From Burkholderia sp. Bp9142 (lineage in GTDB: Bacteria > Pseudomonadota > Gammaproteobacteria > Burkholderiales > Burkholderiaceae), in NCBI RefSeq assembly GCF_003853415.1, contig NZ_QTPP01000015.1:1-64000 (forward strand): a DNA stretch of 64,000 nt. Reading direction: 5' to 3'. Position 1 is the stretch's first letter; each line of letters begins with the position of its first letter. The translations under genes and the position numbers were made by a program. This document shows positions 21,598-34,238 of this stretch, in pieces. Below the pieces are notes generated by a model that worked only from the letters and a program-made list of their open reading frames with translations, was not told the DNA's origin and did not search any database.

Positions 21598-22650
21598 ATG
21601 AAGCACGCTGCCAACCGCGACGAAGTCATGACGGCGGACGCCGGAACGATGCGGCAGTTCACGCGTTACGCCAAGGTTAGTGGTCTTTCGCTGGACGACA
21701 TATTCGACGATGACCTGCGCGAGATTCTCGCACTGAGCGAAACACAGGATCGAATTCCCGCACATGGAATTGTCGATGCACTTGAGGTATGTGCCGCCGC
21801 AGCACGTCGACCGGCACTCGGTATTGAATTCGCCAACTGGACCGACCTGCATGGATTCGGGGTGCTCTGCCTGCTGTGGGATCATTGCCCGACCATGGCG
21901 GAGTTGTTGCGGATCAACGCGCGTTATCTGCACGTGGAAAGCGATGCGCTGAACGTGACGGTCGAGCGGCAGGGTGACGAGGTCATGATCAGACATATGC
22001 TGGCGATCCCCGCGCATTATGGCGGTACCCAGTTCATCGAAAGCACTATGATGCTGTCGATCCGGATCATGAGGATGATCATGGGTGAAAAGTGGGCGCC
22101 GGTTCGCATCGAACTGGAGCACCCGGAGCCCATTGGCGGGCGTCGCCACTTATCGCCGTTCGGGTGCGACGTCCAGTTTGGGGCCGAGCGATCGGCATAT
22201 TTCGTTCGACCACGTGACCTGAATACGCCATCCGTCCGAGGCAATGCTCAACTACTGGATTATCTCGAGCGCCAGATCGGAACGCTCGAAGAAGCCCACG
22301 GAGGCACCGTCTCATCTCGGGTGTCGCAACTGGTTACGAAGCATCTATCGTCAGGCAGAGCGACGCTCGAACACATTTCTACCGCTGCAGGCATGACACC
22401 GCGTACCCTCCAGCGGCGACTAGCCGAAGAAGGCGCGGAATTTTCCCTGCTGCTCGAACAGGTCCGCAAGCAGATCGCGGAGCAATATGCGCTGACCGAG
22501 CGCAAGCCACAACTCACCCGGCTCGCATTCCGGCTCGGATATAGCGAAGCGAGCGCCGCGAGCCGATTCCTGCGGCGACAATTCGGTGCCGGGTTGCGTG
22601 AATTGGTTCAGACGATCCGCGCGAGTGCGTACGACAGGCCTCCAGGTTAA
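21598..22650 (+). CDS. AraC-family regulator of the Baeyer-Villiger/beta-oxidation operon
   Basis: The 350-residue protein has an arabinose-binding-like N-terminal domain (about 30-210) and an AraC helix-turn-helix at the C-terminus, with LEHISTAAGMTPRTLQRRL and RLAFRLGYSEASAASRFLRRQFG. It lies 159 bases before the Baeyer-Villiger gene on the same strand. Two direct repeats at 22658 and 22679 are suited to AraC binding. It is therefore the likely activator of the downstream operon. It has the same architecture as the regulator at 1828. Confidence 0.92.
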   Translation: MKHAANRDEVMTADAGTMRQFTRYAKVSGLSLDDIFDDDLREILALSETQDRIPAHGIVDALEVCAAAARRPALGIEFANWTDLHGFGVLCLLWDHCPTMAELLRINARYLHVESDALNVTVERQGDEVMIRHMLAIPAHYGGTQFIESTMMLSIRIMRMIMGEKWAPVRIELEHPEPIGGRRHLSPFGCDVQFGAERSAYFVRPRDLNTPSVRGNAQLLDYLERQIGTLEEAHGGTVSSRVSQLVTKHLSSGRATLEHISTAAGMTPRTLQRRLAEEGAEFSLLLEQVRKQIAEQYALTERKPQLTRLAFRLGYSEASAASRFLRRQFGAGLRELVQTIRASAYDRPPG

Positions 22651-22657
22651 CACGGAG

Positions 22658-22690
22658 TGTCGTGATCAGCCATCGTATTGTCGTGATCGG
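22658..22690 (+). promoter_or_regulatory. Two direct repeats, candidate AraC-type operator
   Basis: TGTCGTGATCAG at 22658-22669 and TGTCGTGATCGG at 22679-22690 match in 11 of 12 bases and are exactly 21 bp apart, two helical turns. This is the usual geometry for AraC-family activator sites just upstream of a -35 region. The Baeyer-Villiger start is 120 bases downstream. Confidence 0.65.
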
Positions 22691-22809
22691 TCAAGAATAA
22701 TCGATTTTCCCCGTCCTATCATCAGTGCTCCTGCCACGAATGACACCAAAAGGCGTCCCGGACAACCGCACGGTCGGCACCGTCGGACAACGCCTGAGAA
22801 AGGAGACAG

Positions 22810-24633
22810 ATGATGACGATCACGGACACGCTTTGCATTTCCGACGTGGATCCCGGCGCCGGGCTGGATATTGAGGGGCTGCGGAAAAAGTACACCGATG
22901 AGCGCGAAAAGCGCACTCATCCGCAGCGCAGCGCGCAATTCACGGAAGTGAATGGTGAGTTCTCCCGTTACATCGATGATCCTTATGTCGAGCAACCCTT
23001 GGTTCGCGAGCCGGTCGAGCGCACTGTCGAGGCAATCGTTGTAGGCGGGGGCTTTGGTGGTCTCATTACGGCGGCCAATCTGCTCAAGATCGGCATCGAG
23101 GATTTCCTGATCGTCGAGAAGGCCGGCGACTTCGGCGGGACCTGGTACTGGAATCGTTACCCGGGCGCGCAATGCGACATCGAATCCTATATTTATATGC
23201 CGCTGCTCGAGGAGACGGGTTATGTCCCGACCGAGAAGTACGCTCACGCCGATGAACTGTTTGGCCAGGCCAAACGAATCGGGCAGCACTTCGGCTTGTA
23301 CGAGCGCGCGCTTTTCCAGACCCAGGCAACACGCATGAAATGGGAGGAGCGAGCAGGGCGCTGGCACGTCACCACTGACCGTGGCGACAGCATCCTGGCA
23401 CGATATATCTTCAGCGCCAGCGGCCCGCTCAACCGGCCAAAATTGCCGGGTATCCGCGGCATCAATCGATTCGTGGGCAAGACGTTTCACACGAGCCGGT
23501 GGGATTACGGATACACCCGAGGCAACAGCCGTGGCGGAATGACGGGGCTGGTGGACAAGCGAGTCGCGGTCATCGGCACCGGAGCGACGGCGATTCAATG
23601 TGTGCCGTATGTTGCGCGTGATGCCGCCCATTTGTTCGTGGTGCAGCGCACGCCGTCCACGGTCGACGTCCGTGGCAATCGTCCGACCAATTACGAATGG
23701 GTCCGGTCGCTCGTGCCAGGCTGGCAGCGGGAGCGAATGGACAACTTCAATGTTCTGATTTCCGGCTTGTGGGCGGAACGCGATCTGGTCCAGGATGGCT
23801 GGACCGAGTTGTTTCGCGACATGGTGCTCTCGTGGTTGCCGCGTGACGGCTCGTCGTTGCCACCTCAGGAAATGGCTCGTCTTTCGGAGATCGCGGACTT
23901 TCGCAAAGGCGAGAAGCTGCGAAAGCGCGTTGACGAGCTGGTAAGCGATCCGGCTACGGCCGAAGCCTTGAAGCCGTGGTATCAGGTGTTTTGCAAGCGC
24001 CCGACATTCAATGATGATTACTTGCCGGCCTTCAACCGGCCCAATGTCACGCTCGTCGATACTCAGGGCCGGGGGCTGGATGAGATTACCGAGACGGGCA
24101 TCGTATTCGATGGCGTGGAACACGAGGTCGACTGCATTGTCTTCGCGACGGGCTTCGAAGTAGGAACCGCTTACACCAGGCGCGCCGCATTCGAGGTAAT
24201 CGGTACGGGCGAACGCAAGCTCAGCGAGCACTACGCGCAGGGTAATCGCAGTCTGCACGGCTTTTTCGTACACGGATTTCCGAATTTCTTCATGCTGGCT
24301 CAGGGGCAATCGGGATTCAAGCCGAACGTCACCGACATGCTTGCCGAACAGGCGGAGCACATCATCGGTGTGATTGCCGCAGCCAGGGCAAAGGGACTCA
24401 CCCGGATCGAGGCCACGGCTGAAGCAGAAGAGGAGTGGGTGCAGACGATCTACGAAAGCTCGCTCGCAAAGCGTGCATTCCTGGAGAGTTGCACGCCTGG
24501 GTATTACAGCGGCGAAGGAGATGTCTCGAAGGGGTTGATCGCAGACCACTATGGCCATGGCTCGGTCGCATTCACTGCGCTCCTCGAGGCATGGCGTGCT
24601 ACAGGGACATTCCGAGGTTTGACGATACGCTGA
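22810..24633 (+). CDS. Baeyer-Villiger monooxygenase (FAD, NADPH)
   Basis: The 607-residue flavoprotein has the FAD site [16 protein letters not shown] near 78-92, the Baeyer-Villiger fingerprint [12 protein letters not shown] at 221-232, and the NADPH site [10 protein letters not shown] near 253-262. The N-terminal extension of about 70 residues is typical of the larger type-I enzymes (cyclopentadecanone/steroid monooxygenase-like). It inserts one oxygen next to a ketone, giving an ester or lactone. AAAGGAGACAG precedes the ATG. It heads the operon together with a CoA ligase and an esterase, which fits a ketone-to-hydroxyacid route. Confidence 0.93.
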   Translation: MMTITDTLCISDVDPGAGLDIEGLRKKYTDEREKRTHPQRSAQFTEVNGEFSRYIDDPYVEQPLVREPVERTVEAIVVGGGFGGLITAANLLKIGIEDFLIVEKAGDFGGTWYWNRYPGAQCDIESYIYMPLLEETGYVPTEKYAHADELFGQAKRIGQHFGLYERALFQTQATRMKWEERAGRWHVTTDRGDSILARYIFSASGPLNRPKLPGIRGINRFVGKTFHTSRWDYGYTRGNSRGGMTGLVDKRVAVIGTGATAIQCVPYVARDAAHLFVVQRTPSTVDVRGNRPTNYEWVRSLVPGWQRERMDNFNVLISGLWAERDLVQDGWTELFRDMVLSWLPRDGSSLPPQEMARLSEIADFRKGEKLRKRVDELVSDPATAEALKPWYQVFCKRPTFNDDYLPAFNRPNVTLVDTQGRGLDEITETGIVFDGVEHEVDCIVFATGFEVGTAYTRRAAFEVIGTGERKLSEHYAQGNRSLHGFFVHGFPNFFMLAQGQSGFKPNVTDMLAEQAEHIIGVIAAARAKGLTRIEATAEAEEEWVQTIYESSLAKRAFLESCTPGYYSGEGDVSKGLIADHYGHGSVAFTALLEAWRATGTFRGLTIR

Positions 24634-24744
24634 GATCGGGGTATCCGATAACACATTTAATCGTCGTGTAAATAAGGAATGCGAAGCATAGGGATAAAAC
24701 GTCGATCGCCCCTGCTTACGTGACTCTATGGGAGTCGGTACTCG

Positions 24745-26367
24745 ATGAAATCAAACATCTCTTTCGAAGCTGGATCAGTCGATTCGCCACTATTGGAATT
24801 CGGAATTGGCGAGGCGTTGCGCATGGCCGCCCGGCGCTGGCCCGAGCACGAGGCACTCGTGTCCCGCGCCGAAAGGTTGCGTTATACCTACGTCGCGCTT
24901 GATCGGGAAGTCGATCGGCTTGCTGCCGGGTTGCTTCGCCTCGGCCTGGTACCTGGAGACCGCGTCGCGATCTGGGCGCCGAATTCTGCCGCGTGGACGT
25001 TGCTGCAGTTCGCGACGGCGCGGGCTGGTCTTGTCTTCGTCACCTTCAATACCGCCTATCGTCGTTCGGAGTTGACGCATGTCCTGAACTTGTCTGGCGC
25101 GCGGGCGATCGTGTCGGCGCCCGGCTTCAAGGAAATCGACTATGCAGAGGAGTTGGCGGCTATCGACACATCGGATCTCGAGTGGCGAGTCATGCTCGGC
25201 GCACGAGCGCCTCGGGGCTGGCTGACATTCGACAGCCTGTTTTCGGACGATTTTTCGCCGTTGCAGACAGTCGCGCCATTAGCGACCGATCCAGTGAATA
25301 TACAGTTCACGAGCGGTACGACCGGGCGTCCAAAGGGCGTCACCCTGTCTCATCGAAACATACTGAACAACGGCGCGAGCGTCGGCGAGCGCGCGGGAAT
25401 TCAGGAAGGTGATCGTGTGTGCATACCGGTCCCGCTGTTTCATTGCTTCGGCATGGTCATGGGCAATCTGGCGTGCGTTACACGCGGCGCGACGATGATT
25501 TACCCCGCTGCCGGATTTGATCCACTGGCTACGTTGGCAGCGATCGAAACCGAGAAATGCACGCACTGCTATGGCGTTCCGACGATGTTCATCGCGATGC
25601 TCGAATTGGCTGAGACCCTGCGCGTCGACCTCCGTTCGCTGCGCGGCGGAATCATGGCCGGCGCGACCTGTCCGGTCGAGGTCATGCGTCGCGTCATGGA
25701 GCGCATGAACATGCGCGACGTCACCATCGCTTACGGGATGACCGAGACCAGCCCGGTCAGTACGCAAACGCTGCCGGACGATCCGTTCGAAACCCGTATC
25801 GGCAGTGTTGGAAGAGTGATGCCGCATGTGGAGGTGAAGATCGTCGACACGGATGGTCAGATCGTGCCGCGCGGCGTTCAGGGTGAACTCTGTACGCGCG
25901 GCTATTCGGTCATGAGCGGCTACTGGAACGATTCGGCTGCTACGGCTGCGGCGATCGACGTTGATGGCTTCATGCATTCCGGCGATCTCGCGACGATGGA
26001 TGCAGAAGGATTCGTTGCCATCACTGGACGAGCCAAAGACATGATCATTCGCGGTGGCGAAAACATCAGCCCGCGGGAGATCGAAGAATATCTCTACACG
26101 CATCCCGAGATTGTCGATGTCGCGGTGATCGGTGTACCCGATCGCAAATTCGGCGAGGTGGTCTGTGCGTGGATCGTTCCCAGCGCCGGTGCCGGCCTGA
26201 CGAGCGAGGACGTCATCGCATACTGCCGCGGACAACTGGCCCACTACAAGGTGCCGACATACGTTCGTCTGGTCGATGTCTTGCCGACAACGCCCTCCGG
26301 CAAGGTGCAGAAGTTCGTGATGCGCGCCAATGAGGCTGAGCGGTCAACCGATGGAGCCATGCAATGA
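24745..26367 (+). CDS. AMP-forming acyl-CoA ligase
   Basis: The 540-residue ANL enzyme has the P-loop FTSGTTGRPKGVT near residue 190, YGMTETSPVST near 332, the hinge RAKDMIIRGGENISPREIEEY near 430, and the C-terminal catalytic lysine in PTTPSGKVQKF. The layout is that of fatty-acyl-CoA synthetases. GGGAG lies before the ATG. Its stop overlaps the start of the esterase (ATGA at 26364), so the two are translationally coupled. A likely job is CoA activation of the acid released by the esterase. Confidence 0.93.
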   Translation: MKSNISFEAGSVDSPLLEFGIGEALRMAARRWPEHEALVSRAERLRYTYVALDREVDRLAAGLLRLGLVPGDRVAIWAPNSAAWTLLQFATARAGLVFVTFNTAYRRSELTHVLNLSGARAIVSAPGFKEIDYAEELAAIDTSDLEWRVMLGARAPRGWLTFDSLFSDDFSPLQTVAPLATDPVNIQFTSGTTGRPKGVTLSHRNILNNGASVGERAGIQEGDRVCIPVPLFHCFGMVMGNLACVTRGATMIYPAAGFDPLATLAAIETEKCTHCYGVPTMFIAMLELAETLRVDLRSLRGGIMAGATCPVEVMRRVMERMNMRDVTIAYGMTETSPVSTQTLPDDPFETRIGSVGRVMPHVEVKIVDTDGQIVPRGVQGELCTRGYSVMSGYWNDSAATAAAIDVDGFMHSGDLATMDAEGFVAITGRAKDMIIRGGENISPREIEEYLYTHPEIVDVAVIGVPDRKFGEVVCAWIVPSAGAGLTSEDVIAYCRGQLAHYKVPTYVRLVDVLPTTPSGKVQKFVMRANEAERSTDGAMQ

Positions 26368-27254
26368 AGATGAACTGTCCTCAACTGGATGCGGAATTCG
26401 AGCCGCTCGTCAAAGCACTTTCGGATCCCGGTCTGCCGACGATTCGTACCGCCGGTCCGGCGGCAATGCGTGCGTTGCTATCGCAGTTGTCACCGACCGG
26501 CGGCCCCGAATTGAAGCAAGTTCGTGATGTCGAGTTCGGCGGCGTGAGGGGGCGCGAGTACTTACCCCATTCCGTGACGGGGACGATCGTCTTTTATCAC
26601 GGCGGTGGCTGGGTGATCGGTTCGGTGTCGGATTACGACTTCTTCGCCCGTACGCTTGCTGAAACGATGGAAGCGAGGGTGCTGTCGGTCGAGTATCGGC
26701 TCGCTCCCGAACATCCGTTCCCGGCTGCGGCAGAGGATGCGTGGGCATTCCTGCGTGCCGTCGAACCGTCAGGCCCCCTGTTCGTCGCGGGCGACAGTGC
26801 TGGCGGGAATCTGGCAGCAGTCGTGGCGCATATGGCGCGGGATGCGGGCGGTCCTCGTCTGGCCGGACAGATCCTGCTTTATCCGGCCGTATCCGGCGAT
26901 TCGGACGGCGCGGCGTTGCACGATTTCGAACCGCCAATTATGACGCGTGACGACATCGCCGCGTACTACGATCTTGCCGTACCCGATCGCTCCATGCGGC
27001 GCGATCCGCGCTTTGCTCCCGCGCTCGGAAGTCCAGCGGGGCTGCCGCCCGCGCTGATCATCACGGCGGGTGCCGATCTCCTCGCTTACGAGGCCGAGGA
27101 ATATGGGGTTCAACTTCTGCGCGCAGGTGTGCCTGTCCAACTGCATCGTGCGGAGGGTGTCCCACACGCGTTTATGACGCTGGCGCCTGATTCACGCGCT
27201 GCGCGGACCGCATTGAAGCACTGTCGCGATTTCGTCGACGTTTACCGGCCCTGA
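26364..27254 (+). CDS. HSL-type alpha/beta hydrolase (esterase or lactonase)
   Basis: The 296-residue protein has the oxyanion-hole motif YHGGGWVIG near residue 78, the nucleophile Ser in AGDSAGGNLAA near 145, a catalytic Asp in TAGADLL near 233 and a late His in GVPHAFM. These place it in the hormone-sensitive-lipase family IV. It would open the ester or lactone made by the Baeyer-Villiger enzyme. It overlaps the upstream ligase by 4 bases. Exact substrate unknown. Confidence 0.92.
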   Translation: MKMNCPQLDAEFEPLVKALSDPGLPTIRTAGPAAMRALLSQLSPTGGPELKQVRDVEFGGVRGREYLPHSVTGTIVFYHGGGWVIGSVSDYDFFARTLAETMEARVLSVEYRLAPEHPFPAAAEDAWAFLRAVEPSGPLFVAGDSAGGNLAAVVAHMARDAGGPRLAGQILLYPAVSGDSDGAALHDFEPPIMTRDDIAAYYDLAVPDRSMRRDPRFAPALGSPAGLPPALIITAGADLLAYEAEEYGVQLLRAGVPVQLHRAEGVPHAFMTLAPDSRAARTALKHCRDFVDVYRP

Positions 27255-27441
27255 TAAGAATCGCTTCCGAGAGGATTCACGAATCAATAAATATAGGATT
27301 ACTTTTTAAAAAAGTATATGTGAAAGGAATTGTCGATTTTCGTTGCGAAGGCGAGTGAGAGATCGCTCGATGCCGATTGGCGAGTTGGCGCATTGGCAAT
27401 TGGATGAAGAAATAGCTGGATCATCAAACAGGAGGCAGCGG
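27255..27441. other. AT-rich spacer inside the catabolic operon
   Basis: This 187-base gap is clearly AT-rich. It includes the hairpin ACTTTT-TAA-AAAAGT at 27301-27315. It may contain a second promoter for the SDR-to-hydratase block or a weak transcript end. A short open frame into the SDR gene exists but has no good start. Confidence 0.4.
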
Positions 27442-28203
27442 ATGCAGATCAAAGGTGTGGCGGCAATCGTGACAGGTGGCGCTTCGGGACTGGGTGGCGC
27501 CACGGCGAAGAGATTGGCGAGTGCCGGGGCAAAAGTCACGATTCTCGATGTGAATGAGACGTTGGGTCGAGCTCACGCGGAATCGATCGGCGCGCATTTC
27601 TCCGCTGCGGACGTCTGCGATGAGGTGGCCGTCGATGCGGTTCTGGACGAAGCCGAGCAATTGCACGGCAAAGCGCGGATCCTTGTCAATTGCGCAGGAA
27701 TCGGTGCACCTGCCAAGGTTATCGGACGCGACGGTTCCGCGCTGCCGCTCAAGGATTTTTCACGCATCGTCAACATCAATCTGCTTGGAAGCTTCAACGT
27801 GCTGGCCCGGTTTGCGGCGCGCCTGCATGCCGAAGCACCGATTGGCGAAGAGACCGGCGTGATCATCAATACCGCCAGCGTGGCGGCCTTCGATGGGCAA
27901 ATCGGTCAGCCGGCCTATGCTGCTTCCAAGGCCGGCATTGTCGGGATGACGCTTCCTGTTGCGCGCGAGTTTGCTCGATACGGCATTCGTGTGATGACGA
28001 TTGCACCGGGGATTTTTCTTACCCCGCTGCTTGCGAGCTTGCCTCAGGAGGCCCAGGATTCGCTCGGCAAGCAAGTGCCGTTTCCGAGTCGCCTCGGACA
28101 ACCGGACGAGTTTGCGCAGCTCGTACAAACGATCGTCGAGAATTCGATGCTGAACGGCGAAGTTATCCGTCTCGATGGCGCTATCCGGATGGCACCGAGA
28201 TGA
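27442..28203 (+). CDS. SDR dehydrogenase, 3-hydroxyacyl-CoA dehydrogenase type
   Basis: The 253-residue classical SDR has TGGASGLGG near 11-18, NCAG near 85, the Ser in [11 protein letters not shown] and YAASKAG near 164-170. It is strongly similar to the SDR at 4662, with long shared stretches such as [14 protein letters not shown] and [21 protein letters not shown] lies 6 bases before the ATG at 27442. It overlaps the acyl-CoA dehydrogenase by ATGA. It may oxidise 3-hydroxyacyl-CoA, or interconvert a keto and hydroxy acyl-CoA as LvaD does in the levulinate pathway. Confidence 0.92.
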   Translation: MQIKGVAAIVTGGASGLGGATAKRLASAGAKVTILDVNETLGRAHAESIGAHFSAADVCDEVAVDAVLDEAEQLHGKARILVNCAGIGAPAKVIGRDGSALPLKDFSRIVNINLLGSFNVLARFAARLHAEAPIGEETGVIINTASVAAFDGQIGQPAYAASKAGIVGMTLPVAREFARYGIRVMTIAPGIFLTPLLASLPQEAQDSLGKQVPFPSRLGQPDEFAQLVQTIVENSMLNGEVIRLDGAIRMAPR

Positions 28204-29372
28204 CGTTCGCCGACCACGACAAGGCCGCTGTCATCGCAGATCGAGTCGAGCGATTCGTCCGCGATTCCGTCGTACCGTACGAGCATGACGGCCGGCGCGA
28301 TCATCACGGGTGCCCGACCGATGCACTGGTCCGCGAATTGCGGACCATGGCACGCGATGCTGGCGTATTGACGCCGCACGTTCTCCCCAATGGCGAGCAC
28401 CTGAGCCAGCGTGGCACCGCGCTCGTGCTTGCGCGCACCGGATTGTCGCCGCTTGGACCGCTGGCATGCAATACCGCGGCGCCCGACGAAGGCAACATGT
28501 ACCTGCTGGGGAAGATCGGGAGTGATGCGATCAAAGCGCGGTTCCTGGTGCCCCTCGTCGCGGGCGAGGCACGCTCGGCGTTCTTCATGTCAGAGCCGGC
28601 CGCCGACGGCGGGGCCGGTTCGGACCCGTCGATGATGATCACGACATGCGAGCGAGATGGCGACGCGTGGGTGATCAACGGGCGGAAGGCGTTCATTACT
28701 GGCGCTGAAGGTGCGACAGTCGGCATCGTCATGGCCCGCTCGGCAGAGGGGGCGTGCATGTTCGCGATCGCGCTTCCGAATCCGTCCATCTCGATCGAGC
28801 GTATTCCGCGCACGATCGACAGTTCGATGCCGGGGGGGCATGCGATCGTCAGGATCGACAATTTGCGCGTGCCCTCCAGTCAGATGATCGGCGAGGCCGG
28901 CGAAGGCTTTCGCTATGCGCAGATTCGCCTGGCGCCCGCCCGCTTGTCGCATTGCATGCGGTGGTATGGCGCATGCCTGCGCGCGAACGAGATCGCCGTC
29001 GATTATGCGAATCGCCGGATGGCGTTCGGCAAGCTGCTCGTCGATCACGAGGGTGTCGGTTTCATGCTGGCGGAGAACGCGATCGATCTGCGACAGGCGA
29101 CGTTGATGATCGACTGGTGTGCGGACGCGCTGGACGCCGGTTCGCGCGGCGTAACGGAAAGCTCGATAGCCAAGGTCGCCGTGAGCGAGGCGCTGATGCG
29201 TGTGGCCGATCGTTGCGTTCAGGTAATGGGTGGAAGCGGATTGACCGAAGACACGATCGTGGAACAAGTATTTCGCGAGATCCGGGCGTTTCGCGTTTAT
29301 GACGGCCCAACCGAGGTTCACAAATGGTCGATCGCGAAGACCATTAAACGAGACTGGAGCCGCCACATATGA
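28200..29372 (+). CDS. ACAD10/11-like acyl-CoA dehydrogenase
   Basis: The 390-residue flavoprotein shows acyl-CoA dehydrogenase blocks: FMSEPAADGGAGSDPS near 127, INGRKAFITGAEG, QVMGGSGLTEDT and a C-terminal YDGPTEVHKWSIAK. It also has motifs of the ACAD10/11 and LvaC branch, APDEGNMYLLGK near 95 and RLSHCMRWYG near 250. In that branch the enzyme works with a kinase to remove a hydroxyl from hydroxyacyl-CoA after phosphorylation. It is ATGA-coupled at both ends, to the SDR and to the kinase gene. This supports a split two-gene version of the eukaryotic fusion. Confidence 0.9.
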   Translation: MTFADHDKAAVIADRVERFVRDSVVPYEHDGRRDHHGCPTDALVRELRTMARDAGVLTPHVLPNGEHLSQRGTALVLARTGLSPLGPLACNTAAPDEGNMYLLGKIGSDAIKARFLVPLVAGEARSAFFMSEPAADGGAGSDPSMMITTCERDGDAWVINGRKAFITGAEGATVGIVMARSAEGACMFAIALPNPSISIERIPRTIDSSMPGGHAIVRIDNLRVPSSQMIGEAGEGFRYAQIRLAPARLSHCMRWYGACLRANEIAVDYANRRMAFGKLLVDHEGVGFMLAENAIDLRQATLMIDWCADALDAGSRGVTESSIAKVAVSEALMRVADRCVQVMGGSGLTEDTIVEQVFREIRAFRVYDGPTEVHKWSIAKTIKRDWSRHI

Positions 29373-30436
29373 ATATTCTGGGGCAGGGCGAGAATGCGGG
29401 CATCACGGCGGTGCAACATGCGATGCGATTCGATGAGGCGGCGCTCGAACGCTGGATGCGAGACAACGTCGACGATTTTTGCGGACCGCTCAAGGTTGCG
29501 CAATTCAAGGGCGGACAGTCGAACCCGACCTACCGTATCGACACGCGGAATCGAAGCTACGTGCTGCGCCGGAAGCCGCCGGGCCCGATTCTGAAGGGGG
29601 CGCACGCGGTTGATCGCGAGGCCCGCGTGCAGAGTGCCCTCGGCGCCGTCGGATATCCGGTGCCGAAGGTACTTGGCCTGTGCCTGGACGACACGGTGCT
29701 CGGCAGCGCGTTCTATGTCATGGAACTGGTCGACGGCCGAATCTTCTGGGACGCGACTTTCCCGGAGATCGGACACGATGTGCGTCCGGCCTATTTCGAT
29801 GCGATGAACGACGCGATTGCGTCCTTGCATCGCATCGACCCTCGTGCAATCGATCTCGCCGACTACGGAAAGCCCGGAAACTACTTTGCAAGGCAGATCG
29901 ATCGCTGGTCTCGCCAGTATCGCGACGATGCTGAAGCCGGACGCGATCCCCACATGGATGCGTTGGTCGAGTGCCTGCCCGGCCATTCGCCCGACAACGA
30001 TTCATCGGCGATCGTGCATGGCGATTTTCGCTGCGACAACTTGATCTTCCATCCGACCGAGCCGCGTGTCATCGCGGTTCTCGACTGGGAACTATCGACG
30101 ATCGGCCATCCACTGGCTGATTTCGCCTATCACGCAATGATGTATCGGATGCCGCCCGATATCGTCGCGGGGCTCGCGGGAGCCGACCTGGTGGCGCTCA
30201 ACATTCCGAGCGAACGAGCGTACGTGGACGCTTACTGCGCGCGCACGGGTCGCAGGGATATTCCGGACTGGCCGTTCTATATCGCGTTCAATTTTTTCCG
30301 GCTGGCCGCGATTTTTCACGGCATTCAAGGGCGGGTCGTGCGCGGTACGGCCAAGTCGGCGCACGCGTACGAACGCGCGAAGAGTTTTCCGAGGCTTGCC
30401 GAGCTCGGTTATCGAGCGATGAAGGATTGTCAATGA
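29369..30436 (+). CDS. APH-fold kinase, ACAD10/11- and LvaA-like
   Basis: The 355-residue protein belongs to the aminoglycoside-phosphotransferase fold. It has the N-lobe FKGGQSNPTYRI and YVLRRKPPGPILKGAHAV (residues about 48-80), the catalytic loop HGDFRCDNLIFH near 213, and the metal Asp in VLDWELSTIGHPLADFAY near 233. These are the signatures of the kinase domain fused to ACAD10/11 in animals and of LvaA in Pseudomonas, which phosphorylates the hydroxyl of 4-hydroxyacyl-CoA. It is not expected to act on antibiotics. It overlaps both neighbours by ATGA. Confidence 0.88.
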   Translation: MNILGQGENAGITAVQHAMRFDEAALERWMRDNVDDFCGPLKVAQFKGGQSNPTYRIDTRNRSYVLRRKPPGPILKGAHAVDREARVQSALGAVGYPVPKVLGLCLDDTVLGSAFYVMELVDGRIFWDATFPEIGHDVRPAYFDAMNDAIASLHRIDPRAIDLADYGKPGNYFARQIDRWSRQYRDDAEAGRDPHMDALVECLPGHSPDNDSSAIVHGDFRCDNLIFHPTEPRVIAVLDWELSTIGHPLADFAYHAMMYRMPPDIVAGLAGADLVALNIPSERAYVDAYCARTGRRDIPDWPFYIAFNFFRLAAIFHGIQGRVVRGTAKSAHAYERAKSFPRLAELGYRAMKDCQ

Positions 30437-31225
30437 ATGACGTTGGTCTCACCGTGACCGTGGAGCATGCGATTGCGACGCTCACGCTCAATCGGCCCGA
30501 TTCGGGCAATGCCATCGATTTGCCGCTGGCCAGGGCGCTTCTGCAAGCGGCGATTCGCTGTGATCACGATCCTGCAATTCGATGCGTCGTGTTGACCGGG
30601 AGTGGTCGATTTTTTTGCACGGGTGGCGATCTCGGATCGTTTTCCGAAGCGGGCGGCGACATCTCGGCTTTTCTGAGCGAGCTTGCGGGCACACTGCATC
30701 TCGCGATTTCCCGCCTGATGCGAATGGAAAAGCCGCTCCTGGTGCTGATCAACGGACCGGCAGCGGGTGCCGGACTGAGCCTGGCAATCGCCGGTGACAT
30801 CGTTCTGGCCGCGCGATCCGCTCATCTCACACCGGCATATGGAGCAGTGGGCCTGAGTCCGGACGGAGGATTGTGCTGGCATCTGCCTCGGTTGGTCGGA
30901 ATGCGGCGAGCGCAGGAACTGGTGATGTTGAATCGCCGTGTTGCAGCGGCGGACGCCGAATCGATGGGGCTCATTACCCGTGCGGTTGACGACGCACGGC
31001 TGGCTAGCGAAGGCGGCGAACTGGCTCGAACCCTGGCTTCGTCGGCGACGAAGGCCCTTGCAAGTGTGCGACGCCTGCTCGTCGAATCGTTTCATGGCGA
31101 GTTCGAGGCGCACCTCGAGCGCGAATCTCGCAGCATCGCATCGCTTGGGTCCGGTGCGGAGGCACGAGAAGGCATCCGGGCATTCATCGAGAAACGTCAA
31201 CCCGATTTTCACACTGGAGCCGAAC

Positions 31226-31233
<8 letters not shown>
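30433..31233 (+). CDS. Enoyl-CoA hydratase/isomerase family protein
   Basis: The 266-residue crotonase-fold protein has the CoA/oxyanion region GRFFCTGGDLGSF near 60, GPAAGAGLSLAIAGDIVLA near 107-125 and AYGAVGLSPDGGLCW near 135. The GLSPDGG segment, with Asp at the usual catalytic Glu site, resembles isomerase-type members such as PaaG rather than a standard hydratase. ATG at 30433 overlaps the kinase stop. It probably hydrates or isomerises the enoyl-CoA formed upstream. Confidence 0.9.
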
Positions 31234-34159
<2,926 letters not shown>

Positions 34160-34238
34160 CGATCGTGTCGGTATTCCGCTCCCCTCAAGCGAACACCGCA
34201 GGTACTTGCGGTCGACTCAGCCACGCAAAGGAACCGTC

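Noticed and set aside
29369..30436. Aminoglycoside resistance gene
   Set aside because: It has the APH fold, but its motifs match ACAD10/11 and LvaA kinases and it is translationally coupled to beta-oxidation genes.
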